A program made the position numbers and the translations under genes. A model generated the notes under the pieces. It saw nothing but the letters and a program-made list of their open reading frames with translations, had not been told where the DNA came from and did not search any database. A DNA stretch of 62,936 bases from assembly GCF_015732285.1 (NCBI RefSeq), contig NZ_WIQU01000068.1, positions 1 to 62,936 of the forward strand, in the 5' to 3' direction. The stretch comes from Pectinatus frisingensis. GTDB lineage: Bacteria; Bacillota; Negativicutes; Selenomonadales; Selenomonadaceae. Positions 60,811 through 62,936 of this stretch are shown piece by piece (position 1 is the first letter of the stretch; each line of letters begins with the position of its first letter).

Positions 60811-61719
60811 ATGGAAGAAAAAGGGATTATTTCGACTATTCAGCGTTATTCGATAAAAGATGGGCCGGGTATTCGCAGTACTGTATTTATGTCAGGGTGT
60901 AATTTACGCTGCAAATGGTGTTCTAATCCGGAACTTTTGGATATGTCTCCTAAGTATATGTATTTTGAGAATCGATGTGTGAGATGCGGTTCTTGTGTGG
61001 ATACTGCAGTAAATAATTCAATATCATTATCATCTAATGGATGCATAATTGATAGGGAAATGTGTACAAATTTGGATGAATGCATGGAAATCTGTCCTAA
61101 AGAAGCATTTGAGAAAATAGGCATGGAAATTACTGCAGATGATTTAGTAAAGAAATTACTTCGCGATAAGGTATTTTACAGTCAATCTGGCGGGGGAACT
61201 ACATTTTCTGGCGGAGAACCTGCTTTGCAGGCACGATTTGTGATTGAAGCAGCACAAAAACTCCGACAATATGGTATCAATACAGCATTGGATACAGCCG
61301 GTGCTGTTAAGTGGGATATTTTATCAGATATTATTAACCACATGGATGTTGTACTTTATGATATTAAGACGTATAAAACTAAAAACCATATTGCCTTTAC
61401 CGGCATCGATAATGGCATAATTCTAGAAAATGCACAACGTATAGCAAAATTGAAGAAAGATATGATTGTCAGGTTAATTATTGTTCCTGGATTTAATGAT
61501 TCATGGGAGGACTTAATAAGCAGGGTTAACTTTGTAAAAACTTTAGGATCAAGTGTAAAAAGAATTGATTTTATACAGTATCATACATTAGGCGTTGGTA
61601 AATATAAAAGATTGGGAATGAAATATCAGATTACCAAGATAAAAAAACTCGATACAAAATTGATTGAAAAAGTAATGAAAATTGCAGCAGATACTGGTAT
61701 AAAAGTAACTCTGCAATAG
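60811..61719 (+). CDS. Glycyl radical enzyme activating enzyme (radical SAM)
   Basis: The 302-residue activase has the SAM cluster motif C30-x3-C34-x2-C37 (GCNLRCKWCSNPE), an inserted ferredoxin-like region, and GGGTTFSGGEPALQ. It puts the radical on G782 of the upstream enzyme. The inserted region has C56/C59/C62 and C85/C91/C95, but the expected fourth Cys of the first motif is A66 and one of the second is replaced, so probably only one auxiliary 4Fe-4S cluster is complete. The start follows GGTGATTTT, 4 bp after the GRE stop. Confidence 0.93.
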   Translation: MEEKGIISTIQRYSIKDGPGIRSTVFMSGCNLRCKWCSNPELLDMSPKYMYFENRCVRCGSCVDTAVNNSISLSSNGCIIDREMCTNLDECMEICPKEAFEKIGMEITADDLVKKLLRDKVFYSQSGGGTTFSGGEPALQARFVIEAAQKLRQYGINTALDTAGAVKWDILSDIINHMDVVLYDIKTYKTKNHIAFTGIDNGIILENAQRIAKLKKDMIVRLIIVPGFNDSWEDLISRVNFVKTLGSSVKRIDFIQYHTLGVGKYKRLGMKYQITKIKKLDTKLIEKVMKIAADTGIKVTLQ

Positions 61720-61790
61720 AATACATACACATTATGTACAGGTTTTGATTGGTAAAGTTGAATTGCAAGAATAATTAGAGGTGAATATCT

Positions 61791-62690
61791 ATGGATAATA
61801 TAAGAATAAAAATGAGTATCAATATAGAATTTTCCAGAATTGCGCTTGGGTTTTGGCGACTGAATAAATGGAATATGTCAACAAATGAATTGGTCAATTT
61901 CCTAGGGGAATGTTTGGAATTAGGCATTACTACAATGGACAATGCTGATATATATGGAGATTATACCTGTGAAGAGTTATTTGGTAGAGCAATAAAAGCT
62001 GATCCATCATTACGCAGGAAAATGGAAATAATAACGAAATGCACTATTGTTTACCCTTCGGCAACAGCACGTGTCAAATACTATAACAGTAGTGAAAATT
62101 ATATTATTTCTCAGATAGAAAAGTCATTGAAAAACATGAACATTGATGAAATAGAAACATTGCTTTTACACCGTCCGGATCCTTATATGGATCCGGACGG
62201 TGTAGCAAGGGCATTCGACAAGTTATATAAATCCGGCAAAGTTAAAAGCTTTGGTGTTTCTAATTATTCATCATATGAATATGAAATGCTTAAATCATAC
62301 GTGAATGTACCACTTATCACTGATCAAATAGAGCTATCTTGTTTAAATATAGACAATATTGATAATGGAACAGTAGCCTTTTGTATGAAAGAAAAAATAC
62401 ATCCGATGATATGGTCGCCTTTGGCTGGAGGCAGAATACTCACTGGAACATCTGAAACGGAAAAAAGGTTAAAGAATGTATTGATGATTATCAAGAATGA
62501 GATTGGGGCAGATTCTATCGATGTAGTAGCATTTTCATGGTTGTTATCACATCCAGCAAAATTGGTGCCAATAACAGGTTCTGGGAAAATAACACATATT
62601 AAAAGAATGTTTAAGGCATTAAAATACAAATTAACACCAGAGCAGTGGTTTATGATATGGACAGCATCAAAAGGACATAAAATTCCATGA
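61791..62690 (+). CDS. Aldo/keto reductase, YdhF-like
   Basis: The 299-residue protein is close to E. coli YdhF: GFWRLNKWNMSTNELVNFL, TMDNADIYGDYTCEELFG, LLHRPDP and PITGSGKI. The catalytic tetrad D50, Y55, K83 and H127 is intact. It should reduce a carbonyl with NAD(P)H. In this operon the likely substrate is the small ketone or aldehyde released by the aldolase, taking the place of GldA. It lies 71 bp after the activase; AGAGGTG precedes the ATG. Confidence 0.88.
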   Translation: MDNIRIKMSINIEFSRIALGFWRLNKWNMSTNELVNFLGECLELGITTMDNADIYGDYTCEELFGRAIKADPSLRRKMEIITKCTIVYPSATARVKYYNSSENYIISQIEKSLKNMNIDEIETLLLHRPDPYMDPDGVARAFDKLYKSGKVKSFGVSNYSSYEYEMLKSYVNVPLITDQIELSCLNIDNIDNGTVAFCMKEKIHPMIWSPLAGGRILTGTSETEKRLKNVLMIIKNEIGADSIDVVAFSWLLSHPAKLVPITGSGKITHIKRMFKALKYKLTPEQWFMIWTASKGHKIP

Positions 62691-62691
62691 T

Positions 62692-62711
62692 AAATGGTTT
62701 GATTACCATTT
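62692..62711 (+). terminator. Weak hairpin after the aldo/keto reductase
   Basis: AAATGGT (62692-62698) pairs with ACCATTT (62705-62711). It has a 7-bp stem and no strong T tract, so is at best a weak terminator. Confidence 0.3.
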
Positions 62712-62936
62712 CGGAATTATGCTATGTTTAATAATTTATAACTCAACTTTTCCAGTCGAAATCAGCAAACAAAACCTGACTAAAACTGGCCGGGTTTATG
62801 AAAAAAGTCCGTAAATAAGGTCTTCTATTATAGTTAATAAAGAATTAATAAATCGTCATTTTGCCAGAGCTGTCATACCAATAATCTGTCAGGGTACATG
62901 ATGACCAGTTCACCTCTTACCTTTCCCCAATTCCGA
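62712..62936. other. Right-edge non-coding stretch
   Basis: No complete gene is visible. On the minus strand a frame open to the window edge ends with TGA at 62873-62875 and reads WGKVRGELVIMYPDRLLV; this is too short to classify, though the style is that of a transposase or integrase tail. Nothing else is recognised. Confidence 0.3.

Noticed and set aside
1-62936. CRISPR array, tRNA and rRNA genes
   Set aside because: No regularly spaced direct repeats, no tRNA cloverleaf and no rRNA segment was seen on either strand.
62873-62936. C-terminal end of a transposase running off the right edge
   Set aside because: About 20 codons are visible on the minus strand, too few to identify; kept only as a remark in the edge feature.

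Overview
The window is AT-rich bacterial chromosome from an anaerobic Firmicute. The gene set and their order point to the Negativicutes (Selenomonas/Pectinatus/Propionispira-like): rny with ymdB and spoVS, hrcA-grpE-dnaK-dnaJ under a perfect CIRCE element, a Tat system beside UbiA/UbiD quinone genes, fhs with folD, and oxygen-sensitive radical enzymes. The lineage is an inference from gene content; no rRNA or tRNA gene is visible to confirm it.

Layout. 1-2.9 kb: the inner end of an integrated plasmid- or ICE-like element (truncated ParA, DUF5348-like protein, small CxxC protein, serine recombinase) abutting the 3' end of rlmD. 2.9-8.8 kb (minus): a housekeeping run rel, MBL hydrolase, DHPS-N-like protein, ogt, HAD phosphatase, rlmD. 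9-14 kb (plus): rny, a conserved hypothetical, ymdB, spoVS and a P-loop/Asp23 protein. 13.9-21.3 kb (minus): fhs and folD for one-carbon metabolism, ubiA/ubiD/polyprenyl synthase for menaquinone, and tatC with two tatA genes. 21.5-28.6 kb (plus): nadE, rsmD, coaD, a coiled-coil protein, a radical-SAM pair and a DUF1847 protein. 29-36 kb: a macrodomain gene, then a PRD regulator and a galactitol-type PTS operon with a class II aldolase and an FGGY kinase. 36-41 kb: a DUF2292 tandem protein, a chemoreceptor, and a compact sulfur-transfer cluster (ThiS-like carrier, E1-like enzyme, JAMM protease, siroheme reductase, TusA-like protein). 41-46 kb (minus): the heat-shock operon. 46-51 kb: a PLD/DEAH/DUF3427 helicase, then gnd with an RpiR regulator. 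51.6-53.5 kb: a decayed IS256-family copy and an IS66 remnant. 53.7-62.7 kb: a GntR regulator divergent from an operon of DeoC-like aldolase, mannose-family PTS (IIA, IIB, IIC, IID), a 47-residue protein, a YbiW/PflD-like glycyl radical enzyme, its activase and a YdhF-like aldo/keto reductase.

The two most interesting systems are the last operon and the sulfur cluster. The operon looks like a variant of the recently described radical 'anhydroglycolysis' route: the PTS makes an anhydrohexitol 6-phosphate, the glycyl radical enzyme opens it to a deoxyketose phosphate, a DeoC-family enzyme replaces Fsa as aldolase, and an aldo/keto reductase replaces GldA. In the sulfur cluster the carrier ends in Gly-Gly-Gly-Gln, so the JAMM protease next to it is probably needed to trim one residue before thiocarboxylate formation. 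Several intergenic regions carry strong palindromes over promoters (gnd, deoC, the PRD regulator, the helicase), and a small plus-strand RNA gene is possible upstream of parA.
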